Assembly (NCBI GenBank): GCA_963675955.2
Contig: CAXXVR010000009.1
Span: 1,659,352-1,723,351 of the forward strand
Direction: 5' to 3'
DNA length: 64,000 bases
Source: Desulfocicer sp963675955
Lineage (GTDB): Bacteria > Desulfobacterota > Desulfobacteria > Desulfobacterales > Desulfobacteraceae
The notes below the pieces were generated by a model that searched no databases, was not told the DNA's origin, and saw only the letters and a list, made by a program, of their open reading frames with translations. Below are positions 22,924-35,800 of this stretch, in pieces (positions within the stretch are counted from its first letter, which is position 1; the number at the start of each line of letters is the position of its first letter). The translations under genes and the position numbers were made by a program.

Positions 22924-25900
22924 ATGAAAATTTTTATCCTGTTAATAATATTTAGTGTTAATTCATCAGCTACCTTGAAATTTAAAAATTGTTACTAAAA
23001 ATCTGATGTTGATAAACACTTCAATATAAAGCTATTTCCCAAAAAACATAATAAAAATAACAATTATATTAAATCGAATAAAGTATTTAAAGATTAATCC
23101 TTAGCTACTTCAACAAAATATTCTACCAATACTTTTTGAAAAATAAAAAATAATTTATCAACCAAGCATATAGTATTAGCATCAAAGGAAACAATTGTGA
23201 TAGATTTATTTTCATTATACTATGGCGGTGATTGCGCTTTTACTTAATTAAATATACCCCAGGAATATGAGAAAAATATTACTTTTAAAATATCAAATAA
23301 AACAACATCTAAAGTAATGAGCATAACAAGTGATTCAACAGAAATCATCCTTTCGTATTTTGATTATTTTAATAAATAAGTCTATCTTCTTTGCAATAAT
23401 TCAGGATTAGATTTTATGGTCTATGATTACTCGGAAAATTATTTAAAGTTTGTTGGAAATTTTTAACTCGAAGGAAACATAACAAATTGTTATAGTATTT
23501 CATATCCAAATTATAACAAATAATTTCTGATTATGGATTGTATATCATAAGACACTCTAATTTCTATACCAAAAAGTGTATTTGTACTCATAGACCTATC
23601 AAATAAAACAAACTTAACTTAGAAAGTATTTGTAAACCCAGATCTCTTTCAAGTAGCGTTTTGATTATAAAATTGCAAATGAAAATCACTTTTTATTCTT
23701 GATTTCTACGCAAGATTTTGTCCGTTTGAATATAGCCTCAAACCAACTATGATAGAAATTTATTAAATTTATTATATTTATGGCACCTATGAAATCTAAT
23801 ACAGAATGAGTTTAGAACATACTACTGTAGCATCTATGCCAGAAATGAATATTCAAAAAATAATCCCTTATCCATTTTTAATTCCGGACTCTTATAAATA
23901 TTCGAAGGCATCTGAATTCTTTCCCTCGGATAAAATTATAATCCTGGATTAATTAAAGGGTTTTGTTTTATTATAAATTGATTAAACAACTGATCTTTAA
24001 ATCAATGTTGCATAATACATGGATATTACAGGTTACTAATTAATGGAAATGAATTATTGTTTCGAAGAAAAATTGTTAGTAATATTTGGAGTTAATAGTA
24101 ATACTTCGGTAGGAAAAGTATTTACCTTTTAAGATTATTATAAATCATTTGAGAATTTAGATAATTTCGAAATCTAATAAGTTCACACTGTGAAAGGAAT
24201 TCTAAAAATCCCTAATTATTATTTTCTTTTTTATCTGGATCTAAATAATAAGGATATTATTTCAATTTATAAATAAATATCTCCAGGTATAATAACAATC
24301 TCTAGTCTTTATGATTAACAATTTCTTAATAATGCGTAAGTAATGCATTTTGGAATTGAAAAATAATCGATTGTGTTTTAATAAAGGGATAATCTTTTGG
24401 TTTTGTCTTTGCAAACTTATTGTCTGAATATTACCAGTTGAATAGAAAATACAAAAATTATTTTAATTAATGCTTAGATGGAAATCAGTTAAAATAATTC
24501 AGAAAAAATTACTTAATAATAATGAAGTTTTTCTATTATGCCTAGCTTTAATTTCTCATAATTAATTACGATTAATAATTAAAACTAACCTAAAATAATA
24601 ACTTAGTATATCTATTTTGATATTCAGTTTTTAATTTATGGTGGACCTTACTATCTTTTTATTTCTCAGTATTATTGTTCAAACAAAGCAATCTCTTTAC
24701 GAATAGATATCTAATAAGAAAAAATCTATAAAAAAAATGAGAATTTAAATATCCCGATAAAAAAATTTGATTTCTCGCTGTTTTGTTCAAACACAGCTTA
24801 GAATTATAATTCTTTTAGTTCTAATAAAATCAATTTTCTCACAGTTTTATTCACAGAGAATTAAATATAAATTTTCAACTGTATTAAATATTAAATTTCA
24901 AATCTCTAACTTGATGAAAATTTCAAGTGCAATGATAATCCAACCACATAAACAATTTATAATAATGAGAGTAGTAGTCTTTCCTGCAGGAATGCAAAGA
25001 AGGTTCTTGACTAGTATAATATTGGGATTTAAACAACATTTGCTACTCCCTTGTGAATTGTATGTACAGTTGAAATGAAAAATACAAAGACAGAATCATA
25101 TTATATCTTGCATAATTAAGATATTAATAAAGACAATTCGAAATTTACTCCGATTTCTTGTGTTAATTCTTGTGTAAATTTTGAAGCCATAACTATTAAC
25201 AATTACTACAATAAAACTTTATTAAGTTATCTTGTATATAATGATAAGAAAGGAAAGCTTCATTTAATAAATTTTGACATATATAAATCCTAAGATGATG
25301 CAATTATTTAATAGTAAGAATTATAATGTAGTGGAGAAGTATAATAATGAAATTTTATTGATTTTGAAATTGTTCCTATAGTTAGTGCTACGAATGAATT
25401 AAGGTTTTCAATAATATTGATTTTTAACAAAGTATTTTAGTGCGATTCAAATTTATGGATTTGATGCAAACACAAATTCTATTATAAGTTTTGTCTATGA
25501 TACAATTTTAAAATCCTGTCGAAATATTTTAAAAACTCAAACAAAATTAACTAAAAAATAGGAGTTTAATTATCTGAAAATATTTCTATAAAATATGTCA
25601 CTAATAGTAATATCCGATTCTGACTAAAGCATTGAATAATATTCTATTGATACAAATGTTTATTTTTCCAAAATAATTCCTTTTGAAAAACAATTCACTC
25701 TTTTCGCAAGTTAAACCTATCTTTCAGATAATTATTTTTATTTGCCTTTATTTACAACGAAAAATAAACAAAAAGTTTTCACAAATTTATACATTTATAA
25801 TTTATAATATGAAGCAAAACGTTGTTTATTTGCCTAACTTGATTAAGAAATTATTTAATAAAATTAAGGGGTTATAGATGTCAACGTCACTGCAATCAAA

Positions 25901-27950
25901 TTTTCAAAAGGATATGATATGATTCAGTTATCGTTGTAAACAAACAAGGAAAAAATAATTGAGTTTTATGAAATCACTGGAACAAATAAAATTGCTGTTT
26001 ATTCTTTGGAAGCGATTGAGGAAGAACAAATTATTGAAATAGAGTTTTCAGTAGTCCCATTCATTCAAAGAACACCATCTAATGCAGATATGATCAAAAT
26101 TAATTATACTTGTTTATTATAGAAAGATGCTTCTTGGCTACTACCAATTTTTCCAAACGTAGCACAAGATTCTCTAACCTATGAGTTAAACACTTCCTAA
26201 TTTCATAACACAAGCTCAATAACTTTTACTTTTAATCAATCACTTTTTCGTGGCATTACTTTTTAAACACTTAATGTTTGGCCAACAATGTCTGATGTAA
26301 ATCTAGCAACAAATTAACCAATAGTAACATTTTAAGATTTTTTAGAATTTATCTATGGGATTAATACATAAGATCAAACAATACTATTTTTTTAGTCAAG
26401 TTAACAAAGTGCATAATAATTCAATTAGTATATTTTTATTGATTTGCAGACATATACTCTAGCTTTTTTGAACTAAAATACTTTAACTCTCTAATCATTT
26501 CCCAAATATTTTTCAACAATATCTTTGGATGAATCATTTTAAAGTTGCTTAACAGTTGTTCCAATTAAAGGAATCAACGAATATAATCTCAAAAGTTATG
26601 TAGTTTGTTAAGAATCTCATTCAACTTTGAACGAAAATTCTTAAGAAACTTTTGGAAAATTAACTGCTTTGGAATTTTTTATTAGAGATGGAGAAGCTAA
26701 TAACTGGGTGAGTCTTGTAGGTTATAGGAATTATTTAAAAATGATCGCTGTAAGAACATTTTTAGTGATTTTGTATAATCAAAATTTTATTTATTATGAT
26801 TCATCAAAGTGGACATGTGTTCAAGTTTAAGAAATTATTGAGATCGATAATTATCCATTTAATTACTCTCACTTATCCTTAAATACTGCTAACAATTTTA
26901 TTAATTTTGGAGACTTATTTTATAATGTTTAATTTAAAAGTCTCACAGTTGCTTCATAAATTGTCCAAGATATTTCAACGATGTGAGAAGCTATTCTTTT
27001 TGCTTTTCTTGCTGATAATAATAGAGTTTTATTGCAGTGTTTTAAAATGAATTCTACGGATAATTCTGGGTTCGAAACAGTGTGGATATAGACAGAAATT
27101 TTATTAGATGAGTTAATTCCTGGAATTGCAAGTTAAAGTCCAGTTATTAATAATATTGAATTGTATTCATTGTCTGATTTTCATTAACAACCTTAAGAAA
27201 TTATTATTTTTTTATTATTTTTAAATTCTGAAGATTAGGATGCTTATAGAATAGCAATATAAGTTGATAAACAGAATGCATAAATATTTGTTTCTGCATA
27301 AATTGTGTATAAAAGGATTCCTGGGTGCTAAAATCTTTCAGGAAAAATGAATTCTTGTTTTAAATACTTTTTACGTCTCTGTGAATTAGAAAATAATTAA
27401 ATGCAAACAATATAGATATATTCCCATGAAAATAATTCGGCCTAATTTTAACAATTAGAAATAAAAACTATTTTTTTATCTACTTATATTTTTCACACAT
27501 AAACAGAAAAAATCAAAGAGTTTCTTATTATGCCAACTTTACTAAATCTACAAATCAATCTCAATGATGCTTTAATTATTGCATTTGGGGCCCAGATGCT
27601 TATATTTACGATAAATTCAGCACAAATTCTTACAATCACTGAACCTTAATCGTTTGGATCATTGTGTTACGATATAGTTTATTAATCCTAATTGTTAGCT
27701 TATAATACTTATTATTACAATTTTTTAAACTTGGAGATTGTTTTTCCTGGTTTGAACTGTGGAAATGATAAAAGTCATTGGTAATTGTATTTAATTAATG
27801 GTAAAACACTTTGTTTTTTAATAAAATATTTTGAATATAGGTGTGATAATTATTGAATTAATAATGTTTAGCATATTTCTTCTCCTATTCATTAAATATT
27901 AAAGAAAAAAAATTGCATAGTAAATTTATTTAGAATTATAAAATGAATGA
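22924..27950 (+). CDS. Large type I membrane protein, unknown function
   Basis: The predicted protein has 1,649 residues. The start MKIFILLIIFSVNSSA is a clear signal peptide. A very long ectodomain follows, with repeating beta-strand-rich segments (for example LASKETIVIDLFSLYYGGDC, then ILSYFDYFNKQVYLLCNNSG) that suggest beta-propeller blades. Near the C-terminus one transmembrane helix (VIIIELIMFSIFLLLFIKY) is followed by a short basic cytosolic tail ending LELQNE and TGA at 27948-27950. Only two introns are needed (25404-25440 and 27801-27840), and the exon sum is exactly 1,650 codons. At least six in-frame TGAs read sensibly as Trp, e.g. 23662-23664 and 23680-23682 (VAF-W-LQNCK-W-KSL). 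No domain was recognised with confidence; a surface receptor or adhesion role is a guess from topology. Confidence 0.75.
25404..25440 (+). other. Intron 1 of the type I membrane protein gene (37 nt)
   Basis: GT...TTAG intron in phase 2. It joins TNELS to AIQIYGFDANTNS. Confidence 0.7.
27801..27840 (+). other. Intron 2 of the type I membrane protein gene (40 nt)
   Basis: GT...ATAG intron in phase 1. It joins the end of the ectodomain (WQLYLING) to the transmembrane helix (GVIIIELIMFS). Confidence 0.75.
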
Positions 27951-28019
27951 ATTTAATAAGTATTTTTCTTTATAAATAATAATTTTTATATAAAATAATT
28001 TTAAAATTCTTTATCAAAT

Positions 28020-30862
28020 TCATAAATAGTTACTTGAAAATAATTATTAGTTTATAAAAATGTATTCAACTTAATTATTTTTATCATTTCTTTATTCTTT
28101 AAAATTTGGCGAAATTATTTTAGTAGTTTATTATTATTATTATTATTTTACTCTTTCTTATTAAATTATCTTTTATTAATCCAATTCGAAAGCTCGAATA
28201 TCTATTCTAAATCTTGAATCATTATTAAGAGCCAAGAGTATATTATGTTCATTCATTTCGTTTAATTTATAAATTTCTGAACTTAAATGAGACCATGTTT
28301 ACTGTTCTTTTTTAAAATTTATAACTTCATTTTCATTCTAATTAGTTTTAATATTAAATCATTCATTTAAATATCCTGTTTAACTGCAAATTGTTTAACT
28401 CTTTGAATTTTTAATATCAAATTAAATAAAATCTGTCAGGCTTTAACAATTTTAAAAGGATATATCAGTATGATCACCATTTATTAAATTTTGGATTAAT
28501 ATCTTGCCTTTTAAGTGTGGAGTTGGCTAAGTCTTTAAAATATCATTAATTTAAATCAATGGTTTTGTAAAAGTAAAATGATCATTTGTTTCTTTCAAGA
28601 TCACATGTTAAATTCCTGGAAGATAAATTTCTAATGAATTTCCCAAAAAATTTGATTTAAAGGTAATAGTGTCATAAACTTTAAAGTGTTTAGATTCACA
28701 ATGAAAAGCTGTAATAAAAGGATTGATGGACATTTATTCTGCAAAAAAATAAAATTATTTTTCTTTATTTTCATACAAAAATGTTTCTCCTAGAAGAGGG
28801 CCTAAAGGGGCTTTCATTTTTGTTAAGCATGATGTCAAATATTATAAATAAAATGCTGCGATGTAACCCATTCTAACACCGGCCGAAAGCGAAAGAGAAT
28901 TTGCTTTGTTTAATAAATAACTATGATCAAATTCTAGCGCAAGATATTATAAAAAACTTAAAGGCAGTGAAATAGCGGAAGGTAAATTTAAGGTTGAAAA
29001 GTTTCTTCCTGTTTATTCTTAAATTAATTTTGGCCAATTTATTCTTTCAAGTTAAGTATCGTTAGCCTGTATTTTTTAATACATTTTCAAAGGGTATTTT
29101 GAGAGTTATATAGTTTAATAAATCTTTGTCTCTGTTAGTAATTCCTAATAAACAATATATGAAATAGATAAAATTATGTTACAAATAATTTAGGATTTTA
29201 TTCAGATAATAAAATTAGTTTTTAGTAATAAATTGGTTTTGTTTATTATAATTACAATAAAAACGAATTATTATGATTCAACAAAGAATTAGTATTATTA
29301 TTTTAGGTCTCATTATTATTATTATTTAGCAAAGAAGAATGGATATGCTTATTTTAGACTTCATTGTTATGATTGGATAATGGCAGAATACTTTATTTTT
29401 ATTAAATATTTTATTTTTCAAATTCATTATTATTTTTTTAAAAATAGTAATTATTCCCTCCAAATGATTACAACATAGCGGATTAATCTTCAGAACTATA
29501 AGTTTGTAATTACTCTTCAAACTACACTAACAATCTTTCTTCTTTTTATTTTATCACTGGCTAATTTGCTTTCAATTATTAAATCTAAGGATGTTGACTC
29601 GGTCTTGCTTCCTTCTTTTTTGACTTTGATTTAGATTTGGCAGATTTTCTTGTTTAAATAATCCTTGTTTACTTTGAACTTGAAAAGGAATTTGAAAAGC
29701 TTTAATAATCAGAGTCTAGACTTTTATTTTCAATAAAGTTTTTCTTTTCGTCAAATTTTGGTACATTTAATGACTCTGGTTCATTTAAACTACTGTATTC
29801 TTTTGTTTTTTGAATGTTTCTTTCAAGGTTTGGGATCTCAGCAAATAAATTAGCGAGGTTTTTATCCATTGAAAATGGACTTTATAACGACTCAATTTCT
29901 TGTTTGGTGATACTTAAATTATTTTAATCTTGCCCATTATTTTTTAATTTTTCTGACCAATTGAATTAATTATTCGAACTTTCTTTACTGTTATTGCTTT
30001 TTTAATTGTTTCCAGGATAATCCTCCCCATTTTTTTCTAATTTTTTTTTCAGTTTCTTTGAAACCTACTACTAAAATTTCCTTTATTACTCCAATAATTT
30101 CAAACAATTAACTGTTAAATTAATTAATGAATTCCCAAATTATTTAAGTTTTCTAATAATATCTGTTTGGATATGCTTTCTCAAAATTTCATCCTTTTCA
30201 ATTATATTTAAAAATAATTAGAGAAATTAATCAAATAGTTAAGTCCCATTCCAAATATCAGTAATTTTATCATTTATTAGTGTTGACAAATCTTCTAATT
30301 TCATTTTATCCCGACTAGACATTAAGTTTTCTTGTTTAAAGAGCAACTAGCTTAACGTTGTGAATTTATTTTGCTATTCCTTAGGAATAAAATTTACTAA
30401 TTAGTTAATTTCTGATAAAAGCTCAGGAGAATTATAGGTTTTATTTAAATCCTGCTTATTGTTATTACTATTTTGATTCAAATTATGATTATTGGGTGAA
30501 ATATTAGCACTTGTATTGTTATCATATTATGGTAAAATAACTGATTCCGTAATTGCACTTATACCGGTGATTTTCCTTTCTGAACCTTAAAGCTAAAACT
30601 TTTCTAATTTTAAAGCCGAAAGCCATTTTATTTTATCCTTAACATTCTTGACTTTTAGTTGCATCACTTTTTTTTTTGTATCTATGTGAATCTGAAGAGG
30701 ATCTTCCGGGACTTCTTTAATCTCGCAGAATTAAATTTATAATTTTCCTCGTAATTCTCCATTTTCTTTAATAAAGTAATTGAGCACTCCGTCCTTTAAT
30801 TTAAAATAGCGGAGACGCCATCTCGTAAAAATAGTGCCCCATTTATACATATACCCTTCCAT
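28020..30862 (-). CDS. Oxysterol-binding-protein-related protein (PH + ORD)
   Basis: ORPs exchange sterols and phosphoinositides between membranes at contact sites. The start at 30862 gives a canonical PH domain (MEGYMYKWGTIFTRWRLRYF, KLKDGVLNYF, then WLSALKLEKF) over residues 1 to about 90. A long low-complexity linker rich in Asn, Gln and Lys follows. The ORD begins near 29030 with LPSAISLPLSFLQYLALEFD and contains the lipid-pocket signature KAPLGPLLGETF. The family fingerprint EQVSHHPP appears as EQMSINPF, followed by ITAFHCESKHF and the GNSLEIYLPG strand. The C-terminus has NNDSRFRIDIRAFELDQQK and a Gln run encoded by TAA repeats, then TGA at 28022-28020. No FFAT motif was noticed. The loss of both His of HHPP, which bind PI4P phosphate in known ORPs, is notable. 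Introns in the linker (about 29110-29300) are unresolved. It converges on the preceding gene, 69 bp apart. Confidence 0.88.
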
Positions 30863-31112
30863 TTATAATTGACTATTTTAAGTAAATAAAAAAATTGAAA
30901 TTTATCTTTTTACAAGAATTAATAAGCAAAAGGAAAACACAGAATTAATTAGTTAAATCTTATATTTTTAACCTTTTAAATATAATTTTTTTTTAGGAGT
31001 ATTGTTTTTTAATTATATTTATTAATTTGCTTTTGTTAAAAGCGTGTTAAATTTTTTATTCATAGTGTATAAAAATAAAAATAATTAAAAAATAAAAGAT
31101 TTTTTTTTTTTA
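30863..31112. promoter_or_regulatory. Divergent upstream region of ORP (-) and SDR copy A1 (+)
   Basis: A 250-bp AT-rich spacer between two divergent starts. No element was recognised. Confidence 0.4.
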
Positions 31113-31835
31113 ATGGAAAAGAAACTCATTGTAATTACTGGTGCAAGTTCTGGGATTGGGGCAGCAACTGCATAATTTTTTTCTTCGAAAGGATATCCAT
31201 TGCTTTTACTTGCAAGGCGAGTAGAAAAAATGCAAGAAATGAAATTATCAAATGTTCTTTGCCTTAAATGCGATGTCACAAATTTCACTGAATTGTCAGG
31301 ATGCGTTGAAGAAGGAATAAAGAAATTTGGTCCAGTTGATTGTATCATTAATAATGCTGGAACAATGTAATAAAGCATTGATCCTTCAACCTAAACCTTA
31401 GAGGAATGGAACTAGATGATTGAAACAAATTGCAAGGGTCTTATGAACGGAATCAAAGCCGTCTTGCCAGCGATGAAAGAGTAAAAACAAGGTACAATTA
31501 TCAATATTAGTTCTGTTTTTGGTAAAAAAACAAAAGCAGGTGCATCATTATATTGTGGGACAAAATTTTTTGTGCATGCTGTTTCTGAAGCAATGAGAGA
31601 AGAACTTTCAGGAAGTAATATAAGAGTCATTACAATAGCTCCTGGAATCACTGAAACTGATTTGTTTAGCCATCTCACAAATGAATAGGCCATAAAAAAA
31701 TATTAATACTAAATATAAAATTAAGTATGTATTTAACCCAAGGAAGTAGTTTCTGCTATTGATTTTGCTTATGGTATGCCTTAATCTTGTTGTGTGAGAG
31801 AAATAGTTATTGCAGCTACAAAATAGTCTTTATGA
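31113..31835 (+). CDS. SDR-family oxidoreductase, locus A copy 1 (intact)
   Basis: This classical short-chain dehydrogenase/reductase has 240 residues, no introns and a TGA stop at 31833-31835. The NAD(P)-binding motif TGASSGIG is near the start. It is followed by LARRVEKM (an Arg-rich turn suggesting NADPH), CDVT, NNAG, the Trp of EEWNQMIETNCKG (TGG here, 31407-31409), the catalytic Ser of NISS and the YCGTK motif (Tyr-x3-Lys). After PGITETD the chain ends like YdfG-type 3-hydroxy-acid/serine dehydrogenases (REIVIAATKQSL). The substrate cannot be told from sequence. About 80% of positions look identical to the copy at 60773, judged by eye. Confidence 0.9.
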
Positions 31836-31839
31836 GTTC

Positions 31840-31987
31840 ACAAAAATTACATTATTTAAATAAAAATCTAATTAATTTTAGTAATAACATATTGTATATT
31901 AATAAATAATATTTATGTGTCAATTATATTGAATTTCAATAAATAAAAATACAAATTTAATTAAATAGTTAAATTTTGTTTTTTAAT
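31840..31987. repeat. Duplicated 3' flank of SDR (locus A)
   Basis: The stretch after copy 1, from acattatttaaataaa through tattgtatattaataaata to ttttaatcttga, closely matches 60546-60717 at locus B. This noncoding similarity shows that the two loci arose by duplication of a segment and not by retroposition. Confidence 0.75.
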
Positions 31988-32411
31988 CTTGATCCTTCAA
32001 CCTAAAGCTTAGAGGAATGAAACAAATTGCAAGGGTCTTTTGAATGGAATCAAAGCAGTTTTACCAGTGATGAAAGAGCAAAAACAGGGTACAATAATAA
32101 ATATTAGTTCTGTAGCTGGTAAAAAAACAAAGCCTGGTGCATCTATATATCGCGGGACTAAATTTTTTGTGCATGCTGTTTCTGAAGCAATGAGATAAGA
32201 TCTTTCAGGAAGTAATATTAGAGTCATTACAATCGCTCCTGGGATAACTAAAACTGGTTTGTTTAGTCATCTAACAAATGAATGGACCATAAATAAATAT
32301 CAAGAATTAATAGAAAAAGAAATATGTATTTCTCCAAAAGAAGTAGTTTCTGCTATTGATTTTGCTTATAGTATGCCTTAATCATGCTGTGTTAGAGAAA
32401 TAGTTCTTTCA
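31988..32411 (+). pseudogene. SDR locus A copy 2: truncated, frameshifted relic
   Basis: This is nearly identical to codons 88 onward of the intact copy at 60773-61495, including the same TGA at the Trp position. The first 87 codons are missing, joined at the shared word TCTTGA. A 14-nt deletion between two TGAAAC words at 32018 shifts the frame just before MIETNCKG. The last codons are also replaced after GTTCTTTCA. The remaining part still encodes NISSVAGKK and the YRGTK motif in a shifted frame. No functional start is available. Confidence 0.85.
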
Positions 32412-32802
32412 ATAGGGTATTGGTATAAACCTTAAATAATAATAAATGTTAAAAAAAATTGTTTTTTTTTTTGGAATCAAAAAAAGTATTAATTTAAAAA
32501 TATATTATTTAAATAAAATATTTTTAGTCTTGAAGGTAAAAATGAAAAATAATCTACCAAACGATTTTGTTTTATTTTTTTGTTTTTTACAAAACCAAAA
32601 TCTACTTGTAAATTACAAATACAATATCAGCATTTTCCTTGTTTGGATATTAAGCTTAATATCATTTTTCAAAGTAATGAAACTTAAATTTTAATATAAT
32701 AATTTAATAATAAAACAGATTTCCAAATTGCCGATAAATTATTGCTAAAATTAAATATCTTTTCAAACAAATTTACAAAATTTTCTATAAAAAAGCACAA
32801 TT
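32412..32802. other. AT-rich intergenic region
   Basis: A hydrophobic 82-codon open stretch lies here (32446-32694), but its Phe/Ile/Lys-only composition looks like translated AT-rich spacer. No gene is called. It lies upstream of the giant receptor gene. Confidence 0.4.
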
Positions 32803-35800
32803 ATGTTATTCACAACTACTTTGTTTCTTCTTATTTTCTCTGCATATTCAAGGAAACTCCAAGAAATTGCCATTGAAAATTGCGCAACACAAATTTCAAC
32901 TATTTGCTCAGAATGCAATTCAGGTTTTCTTCATTTTTGAAAGTATTTTTAGGTTATGTTGTAAGAAAGCATGAAGATTCCTACTCATGCATACTAGCAG
33001 CCGACTGCCAATCATCTGGATGGTATCAATATTCAGGAATTTGCTATACAGTTTGCCCACCCGGAACCATCGAAGATACGACGACTTGTGTCGATTGCTC
33101 ATCTGCTTGCAGAGGATAAGTCGAACTATTTTTGGTACCCAAGGAATTTTAAGAGGGAATTTCGACTAGTTTTAATTTTTCTGAAAAATATGAATACAAT
33201 TCAAATGATTCCCTACTATAGTTACATAATTTTTTGGTTTTAATAAACAAAATTATTATAGAATTACTTTTGTAATAAAATTTTCCATCATCAATTCTTC
33301 AGAAAATAGCCATTTTTTTCAGTTGACTTATAATGAATAATTAGATGATACTTCAATGATGATGAAGGCGCTAATCAATAACAAAATACTGATCATCCAA
33401 TAGAATAATCCAGATCTTCAAACTCTCTTTGAATTCGAGCTCTTAGAAGATCAAGATTATTATCTTGTTGTCTCCCTTGACTACTTTGCAATGAAGGGAT
33501 ACATAGCCTTGTTTGAAATTTAGTCGTTTTGGCAAACAAAACTTCTAATGAAGCAAAAGTCGTATCCATTAAAGGGTTCAATTAATTATTTAAAAAAATT
33601 TATTCTTATTTTTGGAGAAAAAACATTGTTATTTTTTAATTGTTTTTTGATTTAAAATTTAGAGGAATATTAATGACTTCTTTTAATGGAATTATTAAAG
33701 AAGCAAAACTCTACAATTCCTTACAACTTTTAGAAGCAAAGAAAATTATTCCTTTGTTATGCGAAATCGGCTACTATTATGATACTATTTGCAAAGTTTA
33801 ATTTTTATTAGTTAATATTTGGCTTAGAAATGTCATAGTAATTGCAGAACGTGTTTTGATTCTGGAGAATAATAATGTACTTCATGCCCAAGTGGAACTT
33901 ACTATTATCATCAAACTCATTAATGTTTATCGGAATGCCCAGCATTTTCTGATGTAAATGGAAATATTTGTGATAATCATTGCAGCTTTTACCATGATGA
34001 CATATGCTACAATTGTAGTAATTCATACTATCTGACCGTTAGCAGCTTAATTGAATAAAAATGTGTCACTTACTCGGATTGTTTAACTTTATAATGGAAA
34101 TTCTATAATGAAAAATGTTATGAAAATTGCCCACTTGGAACATACCCAGCTTCTTCAACAACTTGTTTGCCTTGTTTAATTTTTTGTTCTTCAGAACTTC
34201 AATTAATTGATACACCAATTTATTTTCTTTAAGATTCTTCATTTTTGTTATTTAATTTTAGCTCTGAAGTATTTAATTATTTTCCCTTTCCTTTATGGAA
34301 AGCTTAAATTCTTATAAATTTCAAAATATCCTAGTGCTCAAACACTTCAACTATTTTTAGGGTAAGTTACAACCACAATGAATCCCCAGATGAAGAAGCA
34401 ATTGACTATTACCGAGCTTTTTCATTATTATGTGACCCAGGAATACAAGATGATCAATTTAAATTAACTTGGTCAGTCTCAGCAAAAGTGGGACTTCAAT
34501 TTTAGTTTTCTGAACAATTTACTTTAAATTAACAATATATAATGATTTAAGAGCATAACTATATTACAAAATAAGCTGTCATATGTATGTTTGATTCCAA
34601 TTATAATTTGTTATTGACCAAGACTTAAAGTTTATTATTTGCAATTGATCAATTACCTAAATAAATGCCTTTTAATGGTTATGTTACTTTTGGAAATTAT
34701 CTCAATGCTTATATAAGCATGAAAGGAATTATTTATGAATCAAGGTTTTCTACTTATCCTTATTCTTCTTGGACCGAAAATCTATAATATACTTATTTAG
34801 CAAGACAAGAATCTCAAGTATAAAATATTTTTTTATATAATAAATTAGAGGGGATGCCATTCAAATTGTAGAACATGTTTTGGCCCTGGTGAGACTGAAT
34901 GTACTTCTTGCAAATAAGATTCAACTTTAAAAATGTATAATTATAAAGGAAACTCTTGCGAAAGTAGCAGCAATCTATACGCTCTTTAAAATTAATGTTT
35001 ATAACTTTATGACAATTATTGCATTTCTTGTCCACCAAGTATGATTTGCCCAATTTATATTTGATTATTAGATTTCAAAGTTACAACTGACGAGAATTAC
35101 TTTTGTGTTTCAAACTGCAGTGATATTGGCTTTTATTAATTTTACCATTCAAGCTAATTTTTGTGCGTTCCATCTTGTCCTGATTCCCTTTATGTGAATA
35201 ATGATGAGTGTTATGATGATCTTCCTTTATTAACAAATTTTATTGATCACATTTTTTTTAAATATGTCTTTACAAATGGCACTAATTATACAGATTAATA
35301 AAGCACAACTAATAGTATACATTAAGAAATTAAAAAGAAGTTCATTTATTATTTTGATTTTTTATTCTTTTATAGATTTATCTTCAAACTAGTTTTTACA
35401 GTAAGAAGTTCTATGAACTAATCTGAATATATTTACACATTGTAGTGTTCGATTAAATATCTGCTGAAAATAAATATTGAACATGAAGACAATTCTCCTA
35501 CTTTTAAGCTTCTATTTTTACTCCTTACGCCGAGTAAGAGTTTTTACTTTAGATCAGTTCCCCTAAAATTTCTAACAGAATATACGATTATTTCATCAAA
35601 TTCTTATGTTGATTTTTTTGGGATAACAACTATTTTTGAAACAATTTAAAGTCAAATGGCAAAAGTTCTTGTATTTTAAAAACAATATCCACTTGAAACT
35701 TTGGATATGAATTCTGAAACAAAGTATTATTTTGGATAGACTTGATTTAATTTCTTGGGCGAAATCTCATGGGCAAGACTTTATTTTGATTAATTTTTAA

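Noticed and set aside
31085..32227. Minus-strand frames of 72-97 codons over the SDR copies
   Set aside because: They are antisense to conserved SDR motifs and recur only because the SDR genes are duplicated.
32446..32694. 82-codon hydrophobic + frame
   Set aside because: It is made almost only of Phe, Ile, Leu, Lys and Asn from AT-rich spacer, with no homologue recognised and no intron or paralogue support.
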